Origin: Gammaproteobacteria bacterium
GTDB taxonomy: Bacteria; Pseudomonadota; Gammaproteobacteria; Pseudomonadales; Azotimanducaceae
NCBI GenBank assembly: GCA_026707735.1
Contig: JAPOWH010000008.1
Span: forward strand, 21,342 to 85,341
DNA length: 64,000 nt
Reading direction: 5' to 3'
The notes beneath the pieces are model-generated. The model saw nothing but the letters and a program-made list of their open reading frames with translations, ran no database searches and was not told the origin of the DNA. A program made the position numbers and the translations under genes. Positions 18,467-30,654 of this stretch are shown piece by piece. Within the stretch, counting starts at the first letter, position 1. Every line of letters starts with the position of its first letter.

Positions 18467-19612
18467 CTAGTATCCGTTGAGCTCTCCGTAACGATTGCGA
18501 TGAAAATACATGTCTCCAAACGTCTGTTCCGCTACAGCAGCACGCTTGATAAAGAATCCGATGTCAAACTCGTCAGTCATTCCTATGCCACCGTGCATCT
18601 GAATGCCTTCGCGGGAAACGGTGTGAAACATCTCTCCGATCTTAGCCTTGGCCAAACTCGCCAATATGGCAATTTCTTTGGCGTCGCGGCCTTCGTCCAA
18701 GGCGGTTAGCGCTTCCAAAACCACTGACTTAGACAGTTCAACCTCGCAAAACATGTTGGCTGCACGATGCTTCAGCGCTTGAAAAGAGCCGATAGGAACG
18801 CCAAATTGCACTCGATCCTTCAAATATTGAACAGTTCGTTCAAAACATTCTTGCGCACTTCCGAGCATTTCGGCTGCAAGTCCAATACGAGCGATGTCGA
18901 GTGTTGGATCAAGAACTTCTGCACCGTTGTCGATTTCTCCAATCACGCTGTCCGCGCCTACATGAACGTTGTCAAACTCGATATTGGCCGCGTTCCGACT
19001 GTCCACCATGATCGTGCGGGTAACGTTTAGTCCTTCGCTAGCGGCATCAACTACGAACAGCGAAATTCCTGCTCGCTCACCGGGGTTTCCCGAGGTACGA
19101 GCAGCGACAAGCAATTGATTGGCCACATGTCCGTCAAGCACAAATGTCTTCTTTCCGGACAACAAAAAACCCTCTGAGTTTCTTGTTGCTGTAGCAGCTA
19201 CGCCGTAAGGGTCATGCTTGTGGCTCTCTTCCAGAGCGAGGGCCAGCAGCGTTTCCCCGGTGACGACTCCTCCGAGCAACTCCGACTTCTGCGTTTCAGT
19301 TCCTCCCATGCTCACAGCTGTGCCTCCAACCCACACTGTGGCAAATAGAGGGCTAGCCGTCAACGTTCTTCCTGTCTCCTCAGTTACTACTCCCAGCCCC
19401 TTGTAGCCGAAATTCAGCCCGCCAACACTTTCCGGAAACGGAATCGCAGCCCAGCCAAGCTCGACCATCGATTTCCAAGTTTCGGGATCAAAGCCATCGA
19501 CCGAATTGTCGTCACGGAGCTTTCTCAGCTGAGAGATTGGAGCTTTCTCAGAACAGAATTCACGGGCCGTATCCCTAAGAATGGTTTGATCTTCATTGAG
19601 AATCATTGGCAT
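18467..19612 (-). CDS. Acyl-CoA dehydrogenase
   Basis: An FAD-dependent enzyme that introduces a 2,3 double bond into acyl-CoA. The family layout is visible: an N-terminal helical domain (DQTILRDTAREFCSEKAPIS), a beta domain, and the C-terminal helices with VQFGVPIGSFQALKHRAANM (FAD/dimer contact) and GIQMHGGIGMTDEFDIGFF. The glutamate base region is less standard than in short-chain enzymes, as in steroid and CaiA-type relatives that work as heteromers. I start at the ATG at 19612 (MPMILNEDQ). The only good purine-rich site, AAGGAGG, lies too far upstream (about 28 bases), so the start is uncertain. Confidence 0.85.
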   Translation of the reverse strand: MPMILNEDQTILRDTAREFCSEKAPISQLRKLRDDNSVDGFDPETWKSMVELGWAAIPFPESVGGLNFGYKGLGVVTEETGRTLTASPLFATVWVGGTAVSMGGTETQKSELLGGVVTGETLLALALEESHKHDPYGVAATATRNSEGFLLSGKKTFVLDGHVANQLLVAARTSGNPGERAGISLFVVDAASEGLNVTRTIMVDSRNAANIEFDNVHVGADSVIGEIDNGAEVLDPTLDIARIGLAAEMLGSAQECFERTVQYLKDRVQFGVPIGSFQALKHRAANMFCEVELSKSVVLEALTALDEGRDAKEIAILASLAKAKIGEMFHTVSREGIQMHGGIGMTDEFDIGFFIKRAAVAEQTFGDMYFHRNRYGELNGY

Positions 19613-19771
19613 ATTGCGATGTCTGCTACTAGTCGAGCAGCCTCCTTCTTGACGGCGCGGCAGAACGCGCTCCATCCCCTACGTTCGTGATCCGCCGGAA
19701 TCGTGTGGCCGGCCACATGCTCATGCAGTGTCGTTTAGACGACGGAGCTAATTGTAACGATGCATGACGAG

Positions 19772-20527
19772 TCAATGAGATGGATTGGCGGACGTCGCAT
19801 GGAACACGAGCGCATGCATTCGATCGATGTCTCTATCGATCAGCGCCAATTCAGTTTGGATGGCAATCGACTCAAACCAGCCTGCCATCTCTAGGGGCGA
19901 CTCGAATCCAAAAATCAGTACTAGATTGGGATCGAAAAATCGTTTACCCCGTAAGGCAATCCCCCTCTCCGCCGCAATCAACGTTGCATCGTCGCGGGCA
20001 AGCGTTGCACACTTGACTCGAAGACTCTCTATTCTCCGACGATCCTTGACGTCCAATAGCAACACCAATTGCGTGTTCGCGGAGTTCGCTGGCCATGTGA
20101 TTGGGACAACGACGTCCACGCTACTTTGCACTAGAGTTGAGTGTCTTGATGTGTGTTCGCGCAGTGCGACGCTCGCAGCAAAATGGGAATAGTCGCTGCC
20201 GCGTTGCATCCAAAAGATGCTAGCTTTGTCCCATTCTTTGTGGTCCGATCCAAGCTCGAGAGACTTTGCGAATTCAACATCCATGAACGTCCCACCGTAT
20301 CTAGCCACCACATCGTTCCACAAGGGTGTGCGTTGCGGCAATTGCGTTTGCAGATCGGCAAAGGCAAGAAATCTCTCCAAATGGATGATTGTGACAGGCG
20401 TAGTCTGCCAGTAGGAGTTGAAAGAGAATCGAACGAAATTGGAACCCGTGGCCAAACTGTCGTAGACCCACCAACAACAACCTAGGGCAATCAATCCCAA
20501 TAGGCTCCACTTTCGCAATCGAGACAC
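19772..20527 (-). CDS. Hypothetical protein with one N-terminal membrane segment
   Basis: A 251-residue protein with a single N-terminal hydrophobic helix after a basic start (MSRLRKWSLLGLIALGCCWW), either an anchor or a signal peptide, with the rest probably periplasmic. The body is mixed alpha/beta, with strands such as VVVPITWPANSANTQLVLLL and KRFFDPNLVLIFGFESP. No known motif is seen. It is divergent from the enoyl-CoA hydratase gene. Function unknown. Confidence 0.55.
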   Translation of the reverse strand: MSRLRKWSLLGLIALGCCWWVYDSLATGSNFVRFSFNSYWQTTPVTIIHLERFLAFADLQTQLPQRTPLWNDVVARYGGTFMDVEFAKSLELGSDHKEWDKASIFWMQRGSDYSHFAASVALREHTSRHSTLVQSSVDVVVPITWPANSANTQLVLLLDVKDRRRIESLRVKCATLARDDATLIAAERGIALRGKRFFDPNLVLIFGFESPLEMAGWFESIAIQTELALIDRDIDRMHALVFHATSANPSH

Positions 20528-20605
20528 AACGGGAGGTCTTTGGCAAAAAGCAAATGTTAATGGGGCAGGTTATGATCTTCGATTCAAATCTGCAAAGAGA
20601 ATTTC

Positions 20606-21442
20606 ATGTACGCGGAAATCTTGTACGAAATAGACGGTTCGGTGGCAGTCATCACGATGAATCGACCGGAAACGTTGAATGCTCTGACCGACCTGACACA
20701 GGCAGAAATTAGGCATGCTCTCGATCAGTCTGAGCGGAACGCAGGAGTAATTGGAACCGTTCTTACTGGCGCCGGCAGAGGATTCTGCTCTGGGGTGGAC
20801 ATGAACGCGCTCGGGAAAATGTCGGAAGCCGGCCGACGACTTGGTTCGACGCACGAACATCTAGCGGCCAACCCGGGCAATCCGGACAAAGACCCAAACT
20901 TCACCGCTAGCCCAACCTATTTCCTGGCACTGCGGAAGCCTTTGATCGCCGCAATCAATGGTGCTTGTGCAGGATTAGGGTTCAGTTACGCAACTTTCGC
21001 AGACTTGCGATTCGTGGATCGGAACGCAAGATTGACGACGTCGTTTGCCCAGAGAGGATTGATTGCGGAACATGGCACTAGCTGGATGCTGCCGCGATTG
21101 ATAGGTCCAGCAAATGCATTGGATCTGTTCTGGACATCCAAGAAATTCAATGGCGAAGAGGCATTTCGCATCGGTTATGCAAATAGGCTGTGCAAACCGG
21201 GTCAATGTGTGTCTGATGCGGTTGAGTATCTCCGAGAAATCGCCCTTAGATGCGCGCCCGCGTCAATCATGATGATGAAAAAGCAGGTATTTCGTCATCT
21301 CAATCGGGAACTGGGGCCGGCGATGCAAGAATCCATTGAGTGGATGGACGAGAGTCTCAAGCATTCAGACTTCAAGGAAGGTGTCCAGTCCTTTGTAGAG
21401 AGGCGGGATCCGAAGTTCTCGCGCATCGAAGTGGCAGATTGA
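20606..21442 (+). CDS. Enoyl-CoA hydratase/isomerase family protein
   Basis: A crotonase-fold enzyme acting on enoyl-CoA in fatty-acid or related acyl-CoA breakdown. Motifs: MNRPETLNALTDLTQAEI near the start, the first oxyanion-hole segment GRGFCSGVDMNALGKMS, the second ACAGLGFSYATFADLRFVDR, and a catalytic glutamate position in LIAEHGTSWMLPRLIGP. Length 278 is normal. The start ATG is preceded by AAAGAGAATTTC. It is followed after 26 bases by a DUF169 gene in the same direction, so the two probably share a transcript. Confidence 0.87.
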   Translation: MYAEILYEIDGSVAVITMNRPETLNALTDLTQAEIRHALDQSERNAGVIGTVLTGAGRGFCSGVDMNALGKMSEAGRRLGSTHEHLAANPGNPDKDPNFTASPTYFLALRKPLIAAINGACAGLGFSYATFADLRFVDRNARLTTSFAQRGLIAEHGTSWMLPRLIGPANALDLFWTSKKFNGEEAFRIGYANRLCKPGQCVSDAVEYLREIALRCAPASIMMMKKQVFRHLNRELGPAMQESIEWMDESLKHSDFKEGVQSFVERRDPKFSRIEVAD

Positions 21443-21468
21443 GTGATAGCTGGAGCGAGGTGAAGTTT

Positions 21469-22251
21469 ATGGTTGCCATTGCATCCGATGTTGAGAACAT
21501 CGACTGGCCAAATCTCGTCGGCGAGCTGAACCGATTCCTTAGATTGCGAACCACACCCGTTGGTTTAAAGATGTTTGAGCGCACTGAAGAGATGGAGCAA
21601 ATCGAACGCATACGTCGACCAAAAGCCATTCATACAACCGATCAAATCATTGGCCAGGCAAGCAGAAACGGCTGGACCGTAGGCATAACTGCCGAAGACT
21701 TAGTTGGAGCGCAGTGCCGCACCGTTATCGGACTCTCGCCTCGAAGCGAAGAATGGCTCTCGGGCAAGCACATGGCCGGTGTCTGGTATGAGAATGAAAA
21801 CGAAGCTTCTCTGCACCAGCACTCGATGGATGTAGTGCCATACGGAAGGTACAAGGCCATGGCAGTAAGTCCGTTGGTTTCGGGTCGTCTCGACCCGCCA
21901 GACATTTGCCTAATCTATGCAACTCCCGCACAGATGATCCTATTCATCAATGGATTGCAGTGGACAGGATTCAAGAAACTCGAATGGGGTTGCGTTGGCG
22001 AAAGTTCATGTGCGGACAGCTGGGGACGTGCGCTGCTAACTGGGGAGCCGAGCCTGTCGATTCCCTGCTTCGCGGAGAGACGCTACGGCGGCGTGTTGGA
22101 GGACGAATTGCTCATGGCAATCCCTCCTTCTTATCTGCCTTCGATTATTGAGGGACTAAATCGGCTTTCCCGAAATGGATTGCGCTATCCCATTCCACAA
22201 TATGGAATAAACAACGACGTGCGGGACGGCATGGCAGTAAGCTACAGCTAA
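21469..22251 (+). CDS. DUF169-family protein
   Basis: A 260-residue protein of the uncharacterised DUF169 family, recognisable from LNRFLRLRTTPVGLKMFER near the N-terminus and the cysteine-containing core (AQCRTVIGL, WGCVGESSCADSWG). Its function is not known. An upstream in-frame start at 21340 would overlap the hydratase; ATG 21469 is chosen because GCGAGGTGAAGTTT precedes it. It is probably co-transcribed with the upstream enoyl-CoA hydratase, which hints at a role with CoA-linked or aromatic substrates, but this is context only. Confidence 0.75.
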   Translation: MVAIASDVENIDWPNLVGELNRFLRLRTTPVGLKMFERTEEMEQIERIRRPKAIHTTDQIIGQASRNGWTVGITAEDLVGAQCRTVIGLSPRSEEWLSGKHMAGVWYENENEASLHQHSMDVVPYGRYKAMAVSPLVSGRLDPPDICLIYATPAQMILFINGLQWTGFKKLEWGCVGESSCADSWGRALLTGEPSLSIPCFAERRYGGVLEDELLMAIPPSYLPSIIEGLNRLSRNGLRYPIPQYGINNDVRDGMAVSYS

Positions 22252-22271
22252 CTCCGGATTCGGCCGATCGA

Positions 22272-23315
22272 TTAGGCTATTGCGGCTTCCAACACGCCTT
22301 CGTCCATCAAGGCATCGAATTCCTGTCGTACGCGATCGTGGCCAGGCATATCCTTGATCTGCTCTAAGATACCCTCGTAGACTTGGCGTGCAGCCAGTAG
22401 CGACTGTCCTCCGGTAGCCCATGAGACAAGATCACTCCAATATGGGTCGATTAACGTCGACCCCTTGACGGTGCCTCCAGCAATCGTGCTAAGATTCAAT
22501 TCCCGCAACTCTCCCAAGTAGAGACAGAGGGACTCGACATGGATTTTCTCGTCCTCTCGTATTCGCTCGACGATTTCAGCCGCCAATTCGGCCTCCTCTC
22601 TGCGGTCCGCGAATAGTCCCTTGGCTCGCAATGTCTGCTGCGTCGCTGCAAAACCGTTCTCCGCTCTAAACTCGATTAAGAGAAGATTCATGAGAAATGC
22701 GAGGAAAGCTTCAATTTCCGGTGCGATCTGAGGCATCTTTCTCTCGCCAGTATCGGGGCGAGATATTCGCTCGGGCGGCTCTACATCAGGCCATGCACTT
22801 TCCCCTAGAGCTAGGTCACGCGCTACAAACCACATGACATCGTGCCCACCAATCTGCTTTTCCGGTTCGCCGCCCTCGTCAATGCCATGGGCGAACATTA
22901 GCCCTTTGTCTAGGTGGCCAATGGCCATGCTCGAAATGTCTTCTACGATGTAGGATTGGAGGTCGGGCAGTGGCATCGTAGCAAGCATACGCCCGCGTCC
23001 TTCAATCTTGCCCGTAATCGTCAGCGTGTTCCAAAAAACGCGACTCATTCCCTCCCGAATAAGTAAACACTGCTGCTCCACGTTAGGACAACGGGAACCA
23101 GACAACAAACTAGAGTCTGCAGCGAGCAGGTCTCCGCCGCGTTCTCTCAAAGCTTGTGTCCAGTTCGCAATCGCTTTGGATCGTCCCTTTATTCGTGGGG
23201 GAACATACTTGCCTGATTTATCAAATCCACCGTGCATCGTCTTTGTTCCAAGGACGTTCGGCCGAGCGTATTCATGGCTCTGGAGCAACTCCTCTCTTGT
23301 GAACTGTAGCTGCAT
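22272..23315 (-). CDS. Hypothetical protein with ferritin-like helical core
   Basis: A 347-residue soluble protein. The C-terminal half is a helical bundle with spaced acidic and histidine residues (LLLIEFRAENGFAATQQTL, then IVERIREDEKIHVESLCLYL) that resembles the E...ExxH metal-ligand spacing of ferritin-like di-iron proteins. I therefore suspect a di-iron oxygenase-like or metal-sensing protein, but the assignment is weak. The N-terminal half (MHGGFDKSGKYVPPRIKGRS, SMAIGHLDKGLMFAHGIDEGG) is unfamiliar. It is convergent with the DUF169 gene and separated from ligA by 258 bases with no obvious content. Confidence 0.55.
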   Translation of the reverse strand: MQLQFTREELLQSHEYARPNVLGTKTMHGGFDKSGKYVPPRIKGRSKAIANWTQALRERGGDLLAADSSLLSGSRCPNVEQQCLLIREGMSRVFWNTLTITGKIEGRGRMLATMPLPDLQSYIVEDISSMAIGHLDKGLMFAHGIDEGGEPEKQIGGHDVMWFVARDLALGESAWPDVEPPERISRPDTGERKMPQIAPEIEAFLAFLMNLLLIEFRAENGFAATQQTLRAKGLFADRREEAELAAEIVERIREDEKIHVESLCLYLGELRELNLSTIAGGTVKGSTLIDPYWSDLVSWATGGQSLLAARQVYEGILEQIKDMPGHDRVRQEFDALMDEGVLEAAIA

Positions 23316-23573
23316 AGAGATTCCCTATCCTATGATTTGTTCCTAGACAGAATTGACTTTTCAAGTTCGGACACAACTATACCTTACTCGACCCCAGCTA
23401 GTGAAATCGAGTCACTGTGTTAAGAAGTCGAAGAGCTCCTGTGACCTCGACTGCGTGAATTGCAATGCGAATGGCTCCAATTGCGGAGAGACGCCACAAA
23501 ACGGACAAGTAGATTGGAATAGGATTCTTGAAGCCAAAAGTGTCGAGGCCGCGAGCGCGCTTTAGCACTCGGC

Positions 23574-25592
<2,019 letters not shown>

Positions 25593-25613
25593 TTAAGGCT
25601 AACAAAGGCTGAG

Positions 25614-26720
25614 CTACGCAAACATCGTAAGCTGTCTGCGTCTAAATTCTGACACTCGCTGTCGATAGTGCGCCAAAGTTTGATTGCTCATTGCATTGTA
25701 ATTTTCGTCTTTCACAGCGCCTGAAAACGTCTCGGCGCAACCATTCGCAAGAACAAGCATGTGCTCGAACACATCTCGGGCATTGCTTACATTCGAGGTC
25801 CTCATGACCAACGAGATGCCAGCCGTGCGATAGGTTTCGAAAGAATCGACGTCAAAAGTTCCTGGATAGAACACGTCTGCGACCTTAAATAGGACCTCAC
25901 CAGTAGATTGATCCTTCTTGCAAAAGAGCCCCATATCATCAACGACCAAATCCTTCGAAAGCAAGAATCGGCTAATCTCGCTCATGCGAAAAGACGTGTC
26001 ATGCTCGCCTAATACAAACAACACAATGAACTCGTCCCGTGCGTGGCGTCCCGCCGAATCGGAATGCGACGATCCCTCCTGCTTCTCCTTCTTTCGTTTG
26101 GAACGCAGTGGTGGTTTTCGTTCAATTCGAGTTGCCTTTTTGGAAGAGAAAGACTGCTTTCTAGAGGTTCGCTTCTTGATTTCCTTCGTCGTTGGTACTC
26201 CGCGAGGGTACCTGAACCGATCCAAACCATCGTCTACCGCATTCGACTCTTCCGAACTCTCTGAACTGTCATTTGCTTCAACCGCGATCTTGTCTTGTAC
26301 AAGTTGCGGTCGCTTGCTCAAGGGTCCCAATAGTGAATCCGTCGTGTGGTCGCCATCCGAAGGCGCTGAAGCCTTATCTTCGACCGGTTCTTCCGGGCTT
26401 GCTGTCGGCGAGTCTTCGATTGACCCTGTTGCGCGATTGTTTTCGCGTAATTCAACAAAGCTATTTCGCCGAACTGACACACTAGGAGATACCACTGGTT
26501 CCCTGTCCACATCCAAGGATGTGCTTGGTTCGGAAACGTTTACACGCGGGTAGATGCGCTCTGGCGTTTCAGTCAAGTCGGAGAATTCGTCTCTTCCCGC
26601 GGGGACGCGAACCAACTCCAATTGGTTCCGCTGCCAATTGCGGTATAAGCCGTAGCTTAGTACCCCAAGGAACATCACACTCAACAGGAAACAAAGGGTA
26701 AGTACCTGAAAGACATCCAT
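25614..26720 (-). CDS. zipA: Cell-division protein ZipA
   Basis: Anchors FtsZ to the inner membrane. The architecture is classical: a short periplasmic start, one N-terminal membrane helix (VLTLCFLLSVMFLGVLSYGL), a long charged linker rich in S, E, P and K with basic patches (KKRTSRKQSFSSKKATRIER), and a C-terminal ZipA domain of about 130 residues (DEFIVLFVLGEHDTSFRMSE ... FEHMLVLANGCAETFSGAVKDE) that binds the FtsZ tail. I place the start at 26720 (MDVFQ) because AGAGGTGATAGAT directly precedes it and the membrane helix then begins at once; in-frame codons at 26738 and 26747 are alternatives. Position between smc and ligA is the usual gammaproteobacterial order. Confidence 0.9.
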   Translation of the reverse strand: MDVFQVLTLCFLLSVMFLGVLSYGLYRNWQRNQLELVRVPAGRDEFSDLTETPERIYPRVNVSEPSTSLDVDREPVVSPSVSVRRNSFVELRENNRATGSIEDSPTASPEEPVEDKASAPSDGDHTTDSLLGPLSKRPQLVQDKIAVEANDSSESSEESNAVDDGLDRFRYPRGVPTTKEIKKRTSRKQSFSSKKATRIERKPPLRSKRKKEKQEGSSHSDSAGRHARDEFIVLFVLGEHDTSFRMSEISRFLLSKDLVVDDMGLFCKKDQSTGEVLFKVADVFYPGTFDVDSFETYRTAGISLVMRTSNVSNARDVFEHMLVLANGCAETFSGAVKDENYNAMSNQTLAHYRQRVSEFRRRQLTMFA

Positions 26721-26765
26721 ATCTATCACCTCTGACATTGCCCACAATGAAAATCCCCTTGGTTC

Positions 26766-29700
26766 TTATGCCGCCGCTTCGAATGCTGTCTCTAAATCGA
26801 CGGTCACCAATCGGGAGACTCCAGCTTCCTGCATGGTCACCCCGATCAGGGATTCGGCAACCTGCATTGTAGCCCGATTATGAGAAATGAGCAAGAATTG
26901 CACCTCCTGCGACATTTCACGTATTAAGGACAAAAACCGAGCGACGTTTGAGTCGTCCAACGCCGCATCTACCTCATCTAGAACGCAGACCGGGCTAGGA
27001 TTTAGCTCGAACATTGCAAATATGAAGGCAATGGCAGTCAAAGTCTTTTCTCCGCCGGACAATTGATTGACGCTCTTGTTTCTCTTGCCAGGCGGCTGAG
27101 CATGAATTGAAATTCCAGATGTGAGAGGATCTTGTTCTGTCAAGACTAGCCGGGCAGAGCCTCCGTCGAAGAGCTTGCTGAAGACGGACTGCAGCTTGTC
27201 GTTGGCTTGTTCAAGTGTCTCTTCAAACATGCTCAAAGTCTCGCGATCAATCTTCTGAATTGCCTCCAGCAACGTTGTCTGCGACGTTTCCAGATCTTCG
27301 ATCTGTCTGACGACTAAGTCGTGCTCCTCGCTAAGCACTGCCAAGTCTTCGACAGCTGCCAGATTGACGGCGCCCAATCTCTCGATTCGATTTGAAATCC
27401 TCGTGCGAGCTCTCTCTAGAGTCTCTTCGTTGTCTAGTTCCGTTAGCGAATTGGAAGCTTCTTCAAATGTGCATTGAGTGGACACAATTCCGTCAAGCAA
27501 GTGTCGTCGCTCGGCATTTAACTGAATCTGTCGTTCGCGATGTGATTCGAGTTCGTGCTGAGAGTCTTGTGCCGTCCTTTCTTGCAGAACAGCGGCATTC
27601 GACTTTTCCCGAATACTGAACGATATAGTGTCGCGTGTACTCTGGGTCTCTCTTAGTCTTTGCTCAGTCTGAGTGAAAGCTTGGAGAGCAATTTCACGTT
27701 CTTGAGAGAACTTCTCAACTTCTTTGTTCAAATCAACGCAACTAGACCGCAATCGCTCCACTTGGCGGTTTAGTTCACTAATATCGCTTTCACGTCGAAT
27801 GCACGATCGTTCCAATGAACTCCTGCTCGATGTCATCGTGTTGAACTTTACGTCGAGCTCACGAAACTCCTCACCGGCATTTTGAGCTTCTAGCAACACG
27901 GACTCCAGATCCTTTGCGTTTCGCTCCCGCTGGCCCTCCAAAAGCTCTCGTTCCGCCTCTAGCAATTCCACTTCTTTGGAGGAGTGATCGTAGATTTTCG
28001 ACTGTTTCTCGGAATCAAAGGCTAGCTCGTCTTCCTGGCCGCCAATTCGTTCAAGGTCGACGAATGCTCTCTCTCTGCGTTCCTCGCTCTCTGCCGTCCG
28101 CATTTGCTCACGCTGCAGATCAAGTTGCAGCGATGCACATTTTGAAGACTGTTCGTTGAGAGCTGTTTGAAGTTTCCGAGACTCGACGCGTAGTTGAACA
28201 CTTCGTTCGTGGCGCTCGTTCAGGTCATCTTGCATTTTTGAGTAGTCCGACTCTAAATCGGCAAGCCGCGATTCCAGCCCGGCAATTGACTCTCGAATCT
28301 CCATGACGCCTTGCCTTTTTATGCCTGAACCAGCCACTCTAATCCAATGTCGCCCTATCCAAACTCCGCTCTGAGTGATAGCACTCTCATGTTCGGCCAA
28401 AGTGGTGCGCACTTTCAGCGCTTCCTCAACTGATTCGCAGGCACGAATTGACCTACACATCGCTTCAACGAGCTCGCGTCCTTCCAAAATGTGGTTCAGC
28501 AGAGAGTGTTGTGGAATCGATGACGTCGACGCAGCGGACTCCAACAATGTGAAACTTCCATCAATTTCTTCATTCAATCGAGAAGCTATTGCTGTGAGAT
28601 CAGGGACTGGTATTGCTTTGATGTTGTCGCCAAGAACTAGCTCCACAGCTTTCTGCCACTTAGAGGACACCTTGACTTTCTCGACCAAGCGTGGCCTCTC
28701 CGCTAGACCATGGCTCGTGAGCCAATCGTCATTTGTTGACGTCGATCCTCGACCTAATGCACTTTCCAGGAACGCATTGTTCGCCGTCAATTGATCTCGC
28801 GTGGATTGCAGGAGTTCTTTTGATTCGTTGTGTGCAAGTTGGTCAATGTTGTGTTGGTTCTCAATCTGCGTCGCTTCCTCTTCCAAAGCCTGGAGAGACT
28901 CTTGCATCGAGTCGCGGTGAAGTTCAGCCTCCGACAGTTCCTGTCTGATCAGATTTACTCTCTCAATGTCCACTTGCAAATCGGCATCGTTTTGAGAGCG
29001 TTGCTTGCGAAGTTTGAGATCCTCAAGCGTCGATGCGATGTTGGTCAGACGTGCCTGCGCGAACTGTTTGTCGCGCTCCAAGTCTCCAATTTCTTGAAGT
29101 AGTTGGTTCCACCGTTCTTGCCAATGATTGAGGTTCTCTTGTGCTTCGCCAACCCTCGTACTAGCCGCTGTTGCTCTTTCACGTGCTGCATGCAAAGACT
29201 TTTCGACGTGTTCATGTTCAAGGTCAATTTCTTCTATTGCTTGCTTATCTTCGGCAAGTTCAGTCTCAAGCTCGTCTTTTCGTCGGCTCAGTAGATCTGC
29301 TTCCCCCTCCAATTCGCCGATTCGCGAACGTCTGCTTGAGATTTCGTCCTCGATGCGGCTACTTCGCGACCGAGCTTCAAACGCTTCGCCTTGAACCTTG
29401 TTGAACAGTTCGTTGATCTGAACTTCCTCTTCGCGCAGGCCGTCTATGGCGGTTCTGGTCGATTGAAGCTCCGTTTGTTGTCTTTGCAGCTCTAGTTGCG
29501 ATTCTTGAACGAGGGCGTCTTGCTCGGATATGACGGAATCAAGGGAGCGTATTTGAAAAGCCAACAATCGCGCTTGAGCTAATCTTTCGCGGTCTTTGAG
29601 TTCTGTGTAGCGCTGCGCCTCCCGTGCTTGACGTTTCAGACGGGCGATGTGCCGCGCCAATTCAGCACTGTTGTCTCTAACTCGCTCCAAGTTCTCGTTT

Positions 29701-30260
29701 GTAATCCGAATACGTTTTTCGGTGTCTCGTCTGCGGTCACGGTACTTTGAGATTCCAGCAACTTCCTCGATGTGTTCGCGAACCTCTTCGGGACGCGCGT
29801 CAACCAAGTGTTCGACAAATCCCTGCTCAACAATGGCATAGCCTCTTGCGCCAAACCCCGACCCCAAAAAAAGATCCTGTATATCCTTGCGACGACAGAC
29901 TCGACCGTTCAGAAGGAACTTTGAACGCATGTCTTTGTATATCTCGCGACGCAACGAGACTTCGGAATACTTTGCATATGGCCCAGCAAGTCCTTTGTCG
30001 GAATTGTCAAAGAGCAGTTCCACGCTCGCCTGGACCGTAGGAGGTCGCGAATCGGTTCCTTCAAAAATCACGTCGGAAAGCGAATCGCCCCGAATCTGAG
30101 TGGCTCGACTTTCACCGATCACTAGGCGGACTGCATCGACAACGTTCGATTTTCCACACCCGTTTGGCCCTACAAACACGCTTATGTCGTGGGGTAGTTC
30201 AATCTCCGTAGGATCGACAAACGACTTAAACCCTGAAAGGCTGATGGACTTCAATCGCAT
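26766..30260 (-). CDS. smc: Chromosome-partition protein Smc
   Basis: The ATPase of bacterial condensin, working with ScpA/ScpB in chromosome compaction. Domains: N-terminal ATPase half with Walker A GPNGCGKSN (about residue 32), a long coiled coil, a hinge around residues 500-640 (SSKWQKAVELVLGDNIKAIP onwards), a returning coiled coil, and the C-terminal half with the ABC signature LSGGEKTLTAIAF and Walker B CVLDEVDAALDD. Length 1164 is normal. zipA follows in the same direction after a short gap. The start codon is an ATG at 30258-30260. Confidence 0.95.
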   Translation of the reverse strand: MRLKSISLSGFKSFVDPTEIELPHDISVFVGPNGCGKSNVVDAVRLVIGESRATQIRGDSLSDVIFEGTDSRPPTVQASVELLFDNSDKGLAGPYAKYSEVSLRREIYKDMRSKFLLNGRVCRRKDIQDLFLGSGFGARGYAIVEQGFVEHLVDARPEEVREHIEEVAGISKYRDRRRDTEKRIRITNENLERVRDNSAELARHIARLKRQAREAQRYTELKDRERLAQARLLAFQIRSLDSVISEQDALVQESQLELQRQQTELQSTRTAIDGLREEEVQINELFNKVQGEAFEARSRSSRIEDEISSRRSRIGELEGEADLLSRRKDELETELAEDKQAIEEIDLEHEHVEKSLHAARERATAASTRVGEAQENLNHWQERWNQLLQEIGDLERDKQFAQARLTNIASTLEDLKLRKQRSQNDADLQVDIERVNLIRQELSEAELHRDSMQESLQALEEEATQIENQHNIDQLAHNESKELLQSTRDQLTANNAFLESALGRGSTSTNDDWLTSHGLAERPRLVEKVKVSSKWQKAVELVLGDNIKAIPVPDLTAIASRLNEEIDGSFTLLESAASTSSIPQHSLLNHILEGRELVEAMCRSIRACESVEEALKVRTTLAEHESAITQSGVWIGRHWIRVAGSGIKRQGVMEIRESIAGLESRLADLESDYSKMQDDLNERHERSVQLRVESRKLQTALNEQSSKCASLQLDLQREQMRTAESEERRERAFVDLERIGGQEDELAFDSEKQSKIYDHSSKEVELLEAERELLEGQRERNAKDLESVLLEAQNAGEEFRELDVKFNTMTSSRSSLERSCIRRESDISELNRQVERLRSSCVDLNKEVEKFSQEREIALQAFTQTEQRLRETQSTRDTISFSIREKSNAAVLQERTAQDSQHELESHRERQIQLNAERRHLLDGIVSTQCTFEEASNSLTELDNEETLERARTRISNRIERLGAVNLAAVEDLAVLSEEHDLVVRQIEDLETSQTTLLEAIQKIDRETLSMFEETLEQANDKLQSVFSKLFDGGSARLVLTEQDPLTSGISIHAQPPGKRNKSVNQLSGGEKTLTAIAFIFAMFELNPSPVCVLDEVDAALDDSNVARFLSLIREMSQEVQFLLISHNRATMQVAESLIGVTMQEAGVSRLVTVDLETAFEAAA

Positions 30261-30654
30261 TGTTGTGCGCCAGCATGTTCCTAAGCGTAATTATGCGAGT
30301 CAGACTCCACACCAACGGAATCACAACTAGGAACTTGCAGAATTTAGGGTCGGAATAGAACTAGCGCACCCCAATCAGACACGAGTTGCATTGACTCTCG
30401 GTCAAGATTGTTGGGGGACTCTCGGCGATTTAAGACGTGCCTTGTTGCTGTTAGATGAAAGACTCAACAAATTATGAATGAACTCACATTAGATTCCCGT
30501 TCACCCAACAAATACGCTTGAACCTACAAGCGATCTGAGTTAATTCAACACAAGAACAAGCCCTAGGAGCGTTTCAATACGCAACGCACGGTCCGAAAGA
30601 ACTGTTGCGAAATGAAAATCGTTCAAATGCAGAGCAAGAATTACACAACGCTAA
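30261..30654. other. Intergenic region upstream of smc
   Basis: Nearly 400 bases, AT-rich in parts, between the smc start and the hairpin at 30655. It should contain the smc promoter. I see no reading frame with coding character and no RNA gene. Confidence 0.4.

Noticed and set aside
26009..26553. Several frames antisense to zipA, the longest 211 codons
   Set aside because: They mirror the low-complexity ZipA linker; serine/arginine bias explains the open frame.
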